From Patescibacteria group bacterium (GTDB lineage Bacteria > Patescibacteria > Paceibacteria > UBA9973 > UBA2103), in contig JAGWZP010000019.1 of the NCBI GenBank assembly GCA_018968865.1, positions 1-13,453 of the forward strand: 13,453 nucleotides of DNA, read 5' to 3'. Positions 7,132-13,453 of the stretch are shown here, piece by piece. The stretch's first letter is position 1, and each line of letters starts with the position of its first letter. The notes below the pieces were generated by a model. That model saw nothing but the letters and a program-made list of their open reading frames with translations. It searched no databases and had not been told where the DNA came from. The position numbers and the translations under genes were made by a program.

Positions 7132-8346
7132 ATGAGTTCGATTTCTTTTACGATAAACAAGCGGGCGCCGCACAGCGGCGCCCGCGCGGGCTCATTGACC
7201 ACGCCGCACGGCGTCATCCGCACGCCTGCCTTCGCGCCGGTGGGGACGAAGGCCAATGTGAAAGGCATTTTACCGAGCGCTTTGAAAGAACTCGGCGCCG
7301 AGGTCGTGCTCGCGAACACGTACCACCTCTATCTCCAGCCGGGGGAGAAGGTCGTGCAGGCCGCCGGCGGGTTGGGGAAATTCATGGGCTGGGAGGGCCC
7401 GACGATGACCGACTCGGGCGGTTTCCAAGTGTTCTCGCTCGGCGCTGCCTTCGGCAAAACCATCACAAAATTTACAAGGTTGAACCTTGTAGAAAACGAG
7501 GCCGTAGTTACGCCGTCAATTTACGATGAAGAATTAGCGAGCCAGCACGGCCAGCTTGCCATCATTGATGACGAGGGCGTTTCGTTCACCTCGCACCACG
7601 ACGGCTCATTGCACCGCTTCACGCCGGAGCGCTCGGTCGAGATACAGCACGCTTTGGGCGCGGATATCTTCTTCGCTTTTGATGAATGCACCTCGCCGAC
7701 CGAGCCGTATGAATACCAGAAGGAGGCGATGGAGCGCACGCATCGCTGGGCCGCGCGATCTCTCAAGGCGCATCGGCAAAATATTAGTGCGAATAGGCAA
7801 CAGGCGCTCTTCGGCATCGTGCAGGGCGGCCGGTATGAGGATTTGCGGAGAGAGTCCGCGCGCGCTATTGCGGAGCTTGGTTTTGACGGCATCGGCATCG
7901 GCGGCTCGTTCAGCAAAGAGGATATGCGTGGCGCGCTCGCGGCGGCCGTGGAGGAATTGCCCGAGGAACTCCCGCGCCACTTCCTCGGTATCGGCGAGCC
8001 GGGTGACATATTGGAGGGCATCGCGAGCGGCATGGACCTCTTCGACTGCGTCGCCGCGACGCGCCTCGGCCGCCACGGTTCTATCTACACGAAGCACGGG
8101 CTCATCCATCTCAAGAATGAAAAGTATCGCACCGATTTTTCTCCGATTTCAGAAGGTTCGGATTTTACGCTCGCATACGTGTCGCATCTCCTGCGAAGTG
8201 GCGAGATGCTCGGCGCGACCATCGCTTCCATGCACAATGTGAAGTTCATTTTGGACCTTGTCGCCGGCGCGCGCCAAGCAATATTGGATGGACGATTTGA
8301 CGACTATCGTGCAGACTTCATCCGCACATACCATGGCAAACTTTAA
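7132..8346 (+). CDS. tgt: tRNA-guanine transglycosylase (Tgt) lacking the cysteine zinc ligands
   Basis: This enzyme exchanges guanine 34 of GUN-anticodon tRNAs for a 7-deazaguanine base on the way to queuosine. Family motifs are TPHGVIRTPAFAPVGT near the N-terminus, LANTYHL, TDSGGFQVFSLG with the general acid/base Asp D94, FDECTSP, LFGIVQGG, and FDCV with the nucleophile D305. The usual CxCxxC zinc ligands before the RAY helix are missing. Residues 338-350 read PISEGSDFTLAYV where the family has about six more residues including three cysteines; only the fourth ligand H368 remains. An extra loop at about 114-147 follows GKTITKF and starts in a 9-bp palindrome. The 404-residue length is slightly above the usual 370-390. 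I chose ATG 7132 over TTG 7123 because homologues begin close to ISFTI. Its end overlaps uvrB by 14 nt. Without zinc, folding or activity may be altered, so the activity should not be assumed. Confidence 0.9.
   Translation: MSSISFTINKRAPHSGARAGSLTTPHGVIRTPAFAPVGTKANVKGILPSALKELGAEVVLANTYHLYLQPGEKVVQAAGGLGKFMGWEGPTMTDSGGFQVFSLGAAFGKTITKFTRLNLVENEAVVTPSIYDEELASQHGQLAIIDDEGVSFTSHHDGSLHRFTPERSVEIQHALGADIFFAFDECTSPTEPYEYQKEAMERTHRWAARSLKAHRQNISANRQQALFGIVQGGRYEDLRRESARAIAELGFDGIGIGGSFSKEDMRGALAAAVEELPEELPRHFLGIGEPGDILEGIASGMDLFDCVAATRLGRHGSIYTKHGLIHLKNEKYRTDFSPISEGSDFTLAYVSHLLRSGEMLGATIASMHNVKFILDLVAGARQAILDGRFDDYRADFIRTYHGKL
7161..7185. repeat. Strong GC hairpin at the 5' end of tgt
   Basis: The 11-nt arm GCGGGCGCCGC (7161-7171), loop ACA and exact reverse complement GCGGCGCCCGC (7175-7185) begin 29 nt after the tgt start codon. 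It encodes RAPHSGARA of the N-terminal strand. A hairpin of 11 GC pairs with a 3-nt loop should be very stable in the mRNA. No T-run follows, so it is not an intrinsic terminator. It may slow early translation or be a small inserted palindrome. Confidence 0.6.
7473..7491. repeat. Solo AAGG...CCTT palindromic unit in tgt
   Basis: TACAAGGTTGAACCTTGTA is a perfect inverted repeat with 9-bp arms around a single G. It lies at the start of an extra loop in Tgt (residues 114-120, F to V). Its 13-nt core AAGGTTGAACCTT differs by one base from AAGGTCGAACCTT, the left unit of the uvrA palindrome at 11531-11543. That is the main reason to treat both as one element family. Confidence 0.6.
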
Positions 8347-10429
8347 ACTCCATCTTCCGTTCCAGCCCGCGGGCGACCAACCGCAGGCGATAGCGAAACT
8401 TGAGGAGGGACTCAAGAAGGGTCTGCGCCATCAGACCCTCTTCGGCGTGACGGGTTCGGGCAAGACCTTCACCGTGGCGAACGTCATCGCGCGGCACGAC
8501 AAGCCGACCCTCGTGCTCGCCCATAACAAGACACTTGCCGCGCAGCTTGCGCAGGAGTATCGGGAATTTTTTCCCGAGAATGCCGTCCACTATTTCGTTT
8601 CGTACTACGACTACTATCAGCCGGAGGCGTACATCGCGCACTCGGATACCTATATAGAGAAGGAGGCGATGATTAATGCCGAGATAGACCGTCTGCGCCA
8701 TGCGGCGACGCAGGCCCTGCTCACGAGGAGGGACGTCATCATCGTCGCGTCGGTCTCCGCCATCTACGGCCTCGGCTCGCCGGAGGAGTACGAGAAGGTG
8801 CACGTGAAGATAGAGAAAGGCGCGAAGGATGAACGCGCCGCGCTTATCCGCAAACTCGTCGGCATTTATTTTGAACGCACGAATGCCGACCTCAATCCGG
8901 GACAGGTGCGCGCTATCGGCAATTCGCTTGAATTTATGCCGGTGAACGAACGGGTGATGTACCGCATCGCCTTCGACGGCGAGAAGATCGCGCAGGTGGA
9001 TCAGCTCGATCCGGTCTCGCGCGCGAAGATGGCGGAGCCGCAGTCCGTCTTCGTCTTCCCGGCGAAGCACTTCATCACGAGCGAAGAGGAGCGCAACCGC
9101 GCGATAGAAGACATCAAGCTTGAATTGGAAGAACAACTCGCGAAATTCAAACGTGAAGAAAAGCCGCTCGAAGCCGAGCGGCTGAAGCGCCGCACGCTCC
9201 ACGACATTGCGCTTATCCGCGAGCTCGGGTACACGAGCGGCATCGAGAATTATTCCCGCCACTTTGACGGACGGAAACCGGGCCAGCCGCCGCACACTCT
9301 GCTTTCGTATTTCCCGCATAAGAAAGACGGCTCGGCGGATTTCCTCACGGTCATCGACGAGTCGCACGTCACCGTCCCGCAAATCGGCGGGATGTATGCG
9401 GGCGACAAGAGCCGCAAGGATGTGCTCGTTGAGTACGGCTTCCGCTTGCCGAGCGCGCGCGACAATCGCCCGCTTCGGTTTGAAGAATTTGAAGAACGCA
9501 TTGGACAAGTGTTATACACAAGCGCGACGCCGGGGCCGTACGAAAAAGCGCACTCCGAGCAGGTGGTGGAGCAGGTCATCCGCCCGACCGGCCTTATCGA
9601 CCCCGAACTCACGGTCCGTCCCGTCTCCGAAGGACATCGCAAGTCCTTTTCTGCGCCCGAAAAAGGACTTGCGATGTCCTTTTACAAAGGGCAGATAGCA
9701 GATTTTATTAGTGAAGCAGAAACGGTCATCAAGCGCGGCGGTCGCGCGCTCGCGACCACGCTTACCAAGGTTATGGCCGAAGACCTTTCCGCATTCCTGC
9801 GGGAGAAGGGCATTAAGGCCGAATACCTTCACTCGGATGTGAAGACGATCGACCGCATCGATATCCTTACCAACTTCCGCAAAGGGAAATTCGATATCCT
9901 CGTCGGTGTGAACCTGCTCCGCGAGGGACTGGACCTGCCGGAGGTGGAGCTCGTCGGCATACTGGATGCCGACAAAGAAGGATTTTTGCGGAGCGAGACC
10001 TCGCTCATCCAAACCATCGGCCGCGCGGCGCGCAACGTCCTCGGACGCGTCATCCTCTATGCTGATACCATGACCGGTTCGCTTGACCGCGCCATCAGCG
10101 AGACGAACCGTCGCCGCGCGCTCCAGCTCGCGTATAACGAAAAGCACGGCATCACTCCGCTTACCATCAAGAAAGAGATACACGACATCGCTGCCTCGAT
10201 GCGCACCGAGCATCAGCGTACCATCGATGAGCTTCTTGTGTTGGACACGCTCGCCTACAAAGATGACCCGAAGGAGTTCATCAAGCGTAAGAGGGAAGAG
10301 ATGGCGGAAGCGGTGGAGCAACTGGATTTTGAAACTGCCGCCCTCATTCGCGATGAGATTTACAAACTGGAAGGTACGGGCCCCAAAGCCCGCAAACCCC
10401 GCACCCGCAAACCGCTTTCCGGTTCATAG
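8333..10429 (+). CDS. uvrB: UvrABC system protein B with a palindrome-encoded insertion
   Basis: The 698-residue helicase-fold subunit of nucleotide excision repair. It is loaded by UvrA at damaged DNA, separates the strands with its beta-hairpin and recruits UvrC. Walker A is GVTGSGKT at 38-45. The damage-verifying hairpin region reads YYDYYQPEAY at 91-100. DESH is at 342-345, and motif VI QTIGRAAR is at 560-567. The C-terminal UVR domain that binds UvrC spans about 645-679, with FIKRKREEMAEAVEQLDFETAALIRDEI features, followed by a basic tail. Between VRP and KGQIADFI, normally almost adjacent, are about 20 extra residues (431-451) encoded by a perfect 21-bp inverted repeat. The ATG at 8333 gives the family-typical start FKLHLPFQPAGDQPQAI and overlaps tgt by 14 nt. 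This suggests translational coupling, since no Shine-Dalgarno is seen. Confidence 0.98.
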   Translation: MANFKLHLPFQPAGDQPQAIAKLEEGLKKGLRHQTLFGVTGSGKTFTVANVIARHDKPTLVLAHNKTLAAQLAQEYREFFPENAVHYFVSYYDYYQPEAYIAHSDTYIEKEAMINAEIDRLRHAATQALLTRRDVIIVASVSAIYGLGSPEEYEKVHVKIEKGAKDERAALIRKLVGIYFERTNADLNPGQVRAIGNSLEFMPVNERVMYRIAFDGEKIAQVDQLDPVSRAKMAEPQSVFVFPAKHFITSEEERNRAIEDIKLELEEQLAKFKREEKPLEAERLKRRTLHDIALIRELGYTSGIENYSRHFDGRKPGQPPHTLLSYFPHKKDGSADFLTVIDESHVTVPQIGGMYAGDKSRKDVLVEYGFRLPSARDNRPLRFEEFEERIGQVLYTSATPGPYEKAHSEQVVEQVIRPTGLIDPELTVRPVSEGHRKSFSAPEKGLAMSFYKGQIADFISEAETVIKRGGRALATTLTKVMAEDLSAFLREKGIKAEYLHSDVKTIDRIDILTNFRKGKFDILVGVNLLREGLDLPEVELVGILDADKEGFLRSETSLIQTIGRAARNVLGRVILYADTMTGSLDRAISETNRRRALQLAYNEKHGITPLTIKKEIHDIAASMRTEHQRTIDELLVLDTLAYKDDPKEFIKRKREEMAEAVEQLDFETAALIRDEIYKLEGTGPKARKPRTRKPLSGS
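9630..9681. repeat. 21-bp-arm palindromic element inserted in frame in uvrB
   Basis: Arms at 9630-9650 and 9661-9681 are exact reverse complements over 21 nt, with a 10-nt loop (9651-9660). Each arm contains its own small hairpin of the form AAGGAC...GTCCTT: the left unit is AAGGACATCGCAAGTCCTT and the right unit is its inverse. The element encodes residues 433-450 of UvrB, exactly where the protein has extra residues relative to the family. Frame is kept and no stop is created. Confidence 0.85.
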
Positions 10430-10435
10430 GGAGAG

Positions 10436-10444
10436 TGATATAGT
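10436..10444 (+). promoter_or_regulatory. Possible internal extended -10 promoter for uvrA
   Basis: TG-A-TATAGT (10436-10444) fits an extended -10 box. The predicted start near 10451 leaves a leader of about 31 nt before the uvrA ATG. It would allow uvrA-uvrC expression independently of tgt-uvrB. A -35 is not evident. Confidence 0.35.
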
Positions 10445-10453
10445 CATACCGTA

Positions 10454-10473
10454 CCTGCCCCGCCACGGGCAGG
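10454..10473. repeat. Hairpin in the uvrA leader overlapping the ribosome-binding site
   Basis: CCTGCCC (10454-10460) pairs with GGGCAGG (10467-10473) around the loop CGCCAC. The only Shine-Dalgarno-like AGGA before uvrA (10471-10474, 7 nt from the ATG) lies at the end of the right arm and would be partly hidden when the hairpin forms. The CCTGCC/GGCAGG core recurs in the ATPase gene palindrome (1403-1426). It is either a dispersed repeat or a translational control element. It has no T-run and is not an intrinsic terminator. Confidence 0.55.
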
Positions 10474-10481
10474 AATTTACA

Positions 10482-13175
10482 ATGCAGAAGAAGCAGACAC
10501 CCAAAGAGCATCACCATAAGCACGGGAGCGATTGGCTCACCGTGAAGGGTGCGCGCACCCATAATTTGAAGAACATCACGGTCGAGATGCCGCGCGGCGC
10601 GATGACGGTCATCACCGGCCTCTCGGGTTCGGGCAAGTCCTCGCTCGCTTTTGATACCATCTTCGCCGAAGGCCAGCGGCGCTACGTGGAATCGCTTTCC
10701 GCCTACGCGCGGCAATTCTTGAATCAGATGGCGAAGCCGGATGTGGACGAGATTTCCGGCCTCTCGCCGGCCATTTCTATAGACCAGAAGAGCCGTTCGA
10801 ATAATCCGCGTTCCACGGTCGCGACGGTGACCGAGATTTACGATTACCTGCGCGTGCTCTACTCGCGCGCGGGCCAGCCGTACTGCATCCATCACGACGT
10901 ACCCATCGTGCGCCTCTCCAAAGAGGAGATGATAAAGATGGTCTTCATGCGCGTGGACGCGAAGCGCGCGGGGAAGAGCACCCAGGTCCTCGGCGTCGCT
11001 GTGGATAAAAGCGCGGTCACGATTTATGCGCCGGTCGTCATCGGCAGAAAAGGCGAGTATTACCAACTGCTCTATGACCTTTTGAGTAAAGGATATGAAA
11101 AGGTGGTCGTCGACGGGAAAGTTAAATCGCTGCGCGAGAAGATCGTGATGGAGCGCAACAAACAGCACAGCATCGACGCGGTCGTGGACTCAATTTATGT
11201 CTCGGAATTCGCGCGCTCAACCCAGAGCGCCCGCGAGCGCCTCTCCGAAGCGCTGGAGCTCGCACTCAAGCAGGCGGACGGCTTGGTGAAGATACAGCAC
11301 GCCGACGGCACGACCGAGACGCTCTCGTCCAAATTCATCTGTCCGGAGGACGGCGCCTCGTTTCCTGAAGTAGAACCGCGCCTCTTCTCCTTCAATTCGC
11401 CGTACGGCGCGTGTCCGGCCTGCCACGGCCTCGGTACGGAATCGCTCTTTTCAGACGAAGCATGCCCAGTTTGCGGAGGGAAGCGTCTGCGCCCCGAAGC
11501 ATTGCGGGTCTACCTGAAGGCGAAACCACCAAGGTCGAACCTTAAATTCGAATCCTCAAGGTTCGACCTTGGTAGTTCGCCGCTCGGTGTCAACATCGTG
11601 GACTTCACGAATATGTCCATACGCGAAGCGAAAGACTTCGTAGATGCCATGGAACTATCGGACATGAAATTCGATATTGCCGCACCCATCCTGAAAGAGA
11701 TCGACGCGCGCCTTTCGTTCATGCTGAATGTCGGGCTGGACTATCTTACGCTCAATCGTTCCGCCGCGACGCTCTCCGGCGGGGAAGCGCAGCGCATCCG
11801 GCTTGCCTCCCAGCTCGGGAGCGGACTCACGGGCGCCCTGTACGTGCTCGACGAGCCGACCATCGGTCTCCATCAGCGCGACAACGACCGTCTCATCAAA
11901 ACCCTGCTCATTTTGAAAGAGCTCGGCAACACCATTATCGTCGTGGAGCATGATGAAGACACTATTTATTCGTCCGACTATATTGTGGACATCGGTCCCG
12001 GCGCAGGCATCCACGGCGGGAATGTCGTGGCCGCCGGCTGGCTGGATGACTTATTGACCGCAAAGGAAAATGACACCGACTCGGTAACGCTGTCCTACTT
12101 GCGGCAGGAAAAAGAGATAGCAATGCCCGAGGCGCGCCGGACGAGCGAGAAGGGCTGGATAAAAGTGCGTGGCGCGACACTGCATAATCTGGTGAATCAG
12201 AATATCGACGTTCCGCTCGGGAAGCTCGTCTGCATCACCGGCGTCTCGGGGAGCGGGAAGTCCACCTTCCTCTATGACATTCTGCACCGCAATATCGCGA
12301 AACGATTCGCGCCGCGCGAAGCGAAGTTGGAGCATGTCGCATCACTCACCGGTACTGAGTATGTCGGCCGCGCGGTACTCATTGACCAGAGCCCTATCGG
12401 CCGCACACCACGCAGCAATCCCGCGACCTATACCGGCGCTTTCACCCACATCCGCGACCTCTTCGCCGCCACTGCCGAGGCGCGTGCGCGCGGATGGAAA
12501 CCGGGACGCTTTTCCTTCAATGTGGCCGGCGGCCGCTGCGAGGCGTGCCAAGGGAACGGTTCCATCGCGGTAGAAATGCACTTCTTGCCGACGGTGTATG
12601 TGACCTGCGACATCTGCATGGGCAAACGCTTCATGAAAGAGACGCTTGAGGTGACGCTCCGCGGCAAGAATATTTATGATGTACTCCAGATGACCATTGA
12701 AGAGGCGGAGAAATTCTTCGCCGACATTCCCGCTATCAACGACCGCCTGATGAGTCTCAATTCGACTGGATTGCAGTACCTCACGCTCGGGCAAAGCGCG
12801 ACCACGCTCTCGGGCGGGGAAGCCCAGCGCGTCAAGATAGCGAGCGAGCTCTATCGCTCCACGACGATGAAGACCATCTATCTCCTCGACGAGCCGACCG
12901 TCGGCTTGCACTACGAGGATGTGAAGAAGCTTATCGAGATACTGCAAGAGCTCGTGCGGCGCGGCAACACGGTGGTTGTCATCGAGCACAATCTGGACGT
13001 CATCAAGAGTTCCGACTATGTCATCGACTTCGGTCCCGAGGGCGGTGCAGGCGGCGGTAAAATAATTGCGAAAGGCACGCCCGAAGAAGTCGCCGATACC
13101 AAGGGTTCGTACACGGGCGAGTATCTTGATACAGTGCTACGACGCCATGCAACGAAGCGATCTACAAAAAAGTAA
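10482..13175 (+). CDS. uvrA: UvrABC system protein A, compact form with a palindrome-encoded insertion
   Basis: The 897-residue dimeric ABC-type ATPase that finds DNA damage and loads UvrB. Walker A1 is GLSGSGKS at 46-53 and signature LSGGEAQ at 431-437. Walker A2 is GVSGSGKS at 587-594, with a second LSGGEAQ at 776-782. The C-terminal zinc module is complete (C686, C689, C709, C712). The first zinc module reads C287-P-E-D290, then C311 and C314, so one of the four usual cysteines is Asp. Only about 13 residues separate it from the next CxxC (C328, C331), where the family normally has roughly 110. Residues about 346-368 are extra and encoded by a 16-bp inverted repeat. The N-terminus has a short His/Lys tail (HHHKH). 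ATG 10482 is the first start after the uvrB stop, with AGGA 7 nt upstream. Its end overlaps uvrC by 29 nt. Confidence 0.98.
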   Translation: MQKKQTPKEHHHKHGSDWLTVKGARTHNLKNITVEMPRGAMTVITGLSGSGKSSLAFDTIFAEGQRRYVESLSAYARQFLNQMAKPDVDEISGLSPAISIDQKSRSNNPRSTVATVTEIYDYLRVLYSRAGQPYCIHHDVPIVRLSKEEMIKMVFMRVDAKRAGKSTQVLGVAVDKSAVTIYAPVVIGRKGEYYQLLYDLLSKGYEKVVVDGKVKSLREKIVMERNKQHSIDAVVDSIYVSEFARSTQSARERLSEALELALKQADGLVKIQHADGTTETLSSKFICPEDGASFPEVEPRLFSFNSPYGACPACHGLGTESLFSDEACPVCGGKRLRPEALRVYLKAKPPRSNLKFESSRFDLGSSPLGVNIVDFTNMSIREAKDFVDAMELSDMKFDIAAPILKEIDARLSFMLNVGLDYLTLNRSAATLSGGEAQRIRLASQLGSGLTGALYVLDEPTIGLHQRDNDRLIKTLLILKELGNTIIVVEHDEDTIYSSDYIVDIGPGAGIHGGNVVAAGWLDDLLTAKENDTDSVTLSYLRQEKEIAMPEARRTSEKGWIKVRGATLHNLVNQNIDVPLGKLVCITGVSGSGKSTFLYDILHRNIAKRFAPREAKLEHVASLTGTEYVGRAVLIDQSPIGRTPRSNPATYTGAFTHIRDLFAATAEARARGWKPGRFSFNVAGGRCEACQGNGSIAVEMHFLPTVYVTCDICMGKRFMKETLEVTLRGKNIYDVLQMTIEEAEKFFADIPAINDRLMSLNSTGLQYLTLGQSATTLSGGEAQRVKIASELYRSTTMKTIYLLDEPTVGLHYEDVKKLIEILQELVRRGNTVVVIEHNLDVIKSSDYVIDFGPEGGAGGGKIIAKGTPEEVADTKGSYTGEYLDTVLRRHATKRSTKK
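11528..11573. repeat. 16-bp-arm palindromic element inserted in frame in uvrA
   Basis: ACCAAGGTCGAACCTT (11528-11543) and its exact reverse complement AAGGTTCGACCTTGGT (11558-11573) flank a 14-nt loop that itself contains ATTCGAAT. Each arm holds a self-complementary AAGGT...ACCTT unit. The element encodes residues 349-364 of UvrA in a stretch absent from typical UvrA proteins, between the EALRVYL strand and the [13 protein letters not shown] segment. Frame is kept. Confidence 0.85.
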
Positions 13176-13453
13176 TCTGCCGGACGCGCCCGGAGTGTAC
13201 CTCTTCAAACAGGGGAGGAAGGTGCTGTATGTCGGCAAGGCGACATCGCTCCGCGACCGCGTGCGCTCCTATTTTGACGATGATCTGATTGCGACGCGCG
13301 GGCCGCGCATCGTGGATATGGTGACGAAGGCCGATCGCATTGCGTATGAGGCGACGCCGACCGTGCTTGAGGCGCTCGTGCGCGAAGCGGCGCTCATCAA
13401 GAAATACCTGCCGAAGGCGAACGTGGAAGGGAAGGATGACAAGAGCTTCTTGT
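13147..13453 (+). CDS. uvrC: UvrABC system protein C, N-terminal part (cut by window end)
   Basis: The open frame from ATG 13147 runs to the window edge without a stop, giving 102 codons. It reads as the N-terminal GIY-YIG nuclease domain of UvrC, which makes the 3' incision in nucleotide excision repair. LPDAPGVYLF holds the GIY-equivalent GVY and is followed by the YIG-equivalent YVG in VLYVGKA. LRDRVRSYF supplies the conserved Arg, and LEALVREAALIKKYLPKANV supplies the conserved Glu and the family LIK motif. The segment ends in KDDKSFL, also typical. The start lies 29 nt inside the end of uvrA with no Shine-Dalgarno, which points to translational coupling. The remainder, including the UvrB-binding UVR domain and the RNase H-like nuclease domain, is outside the window. 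Confidence 0.95.
   Translation, partial: MQRSDLQKSNLPDAPGVYLFKQGRKVLYVGKATSLRDRVRSYFDDDLIATRGPRIVDMVTKADRIAYEATPTVLEALVREAALIKKYLPKANVEGKDDKSFL

Noticed and set aside
8258..8332. Longer uvrB with an upstream start at 8258
   Set aside because: The extra 25 residues have no counterpart in UvrB, whereas the ATG at 8333 gives the family-typical FKLHLPFQPAGDQPQAI start.
9162..9183. Inverted repeat AGCCGCTC...GAGCGGCT in uvrB
   Set aside because: It encodes a normal UvrB helix (LEAERLKRRT), with no extra residues relative to the family, so it is probably chance.
8318..9508. Long minus-strand open frame of 396 codons opposite uvrB
   Set aside because: It lies wholly opposite a certain uvrB and is rich in Arg/Leu/Val, as expected for an antisense shadow of a GC-rich gene. 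The same applies to 389-1057, 3600-4403, 4518-5270, 9512-10321 and 10344-11168.
10083..10481. uvrA frame open far upstream within uvrB
   Set aside because: The upstream translation is an out-of-frame shadow of uvrB. The first sensible start after the uvrB stop is ATG 10482, close to the conserved [11 protein letters not shown] start of UvrA.
113..13453. Alternative genetic code, because no gene stops with TGA
   Set aside because: No in-frame TGA occurs within the genes, the Trp codons checked are TGG, and only eight stop codons are available. Absence of TGA stops is not enough to suggest recoding.
1..13453. CRISPR arrays, tRNA or rRNA genes, integrase or transposase genes
   Set aside because: No regularly spaced repeats, no tRNA-like cloverleaf seen in the short gaps, and no recombinase motifs in any credible gene.

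Overview
The window looks like a chromosomal segment of a Candidate Phyla Radiation (Patescibacteria, probably Parcubacteria-type) bacterium. The placement is an inference from several things: moderately GC-rich, tightly packed genes; a VirD4/TraD-like ATPase with a VirB4-like N-terminal half and no membrane anchor, followed by a large Pro/Ala-rich membrane protein; a small DUF5663-like protein; compact and divergent UvrA and Tgt; and near absence of Shine-Dalgarno sites. The standard code fits: every Trp codon I checked is TGG. The complete genes stop with TAA or TAG, never TGA.

Layout. Positions 1-112 hold a short promoter region. 113-2887 encodes a VirD4/TraD/HerA-type motor ATPase. 2892-5510, 4 nt downstream, encodes a large two-hydrophobic-segment protein of unknown function. 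5531-5827 encodes a 98-residue DUF5663-like protein with its own extended -10 promoter. 5873-6412 encodes a membrane-anchored FKBP-type peptidyl-prolyl isomerase. A hairpin at 6433-6459 separates this + strand block from a convergent lipoprotein gene (6474-7013, minus strand), the only gene with a strong canonical Shine-Dalgarno. A 118-nt divergent promoter region (7014-7131) follows. It leads into a + strand operon tgt-uvrB-uvrA-uvrC (7132 to beyond the window end), with tgt/uvrB overlapping by 14 nt and uvrA/uvrC by 29 nt. uvrC is cut by the window edge.

How the genes work together. UvrA, UvrB and UvrC are the whole damage-recognition and incision machinery of nucleotide excision repair, here encoded consecutively and translationally overlapped. 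tgt (tRNA guanine transglycosylase) is co-transcribed with them. The ATPase and its neighbour are likely partners at the cytoplasmic membrane, possibly in DNA or protein translocation, but that is inference.

Most striking observation. Protein-coding genes of the tgt-uvrB-uvrA operon carry perfect inverted repeats exactly where their proteins have extra residues compared with the families. uvrB has 21-bp arms at 9630-9681. uvrA has 16-bp arms at 11528-11573. tgt has 9-bp arms at 7473-7491. All share an architecture of self-complementary units that start AAGG and end CCTT; uvrB and uvrA carry two such units head to head, tgt a single one. They behave like an in-frame palindromic mobile element, analogous to the Rickettsia palindromic elements. 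In addition, Tgt lacks the CxCxxC zinc ligands, and UvrA lacks one zinc-module cysteine and roughly 100 residues of the usual insertion next to it.
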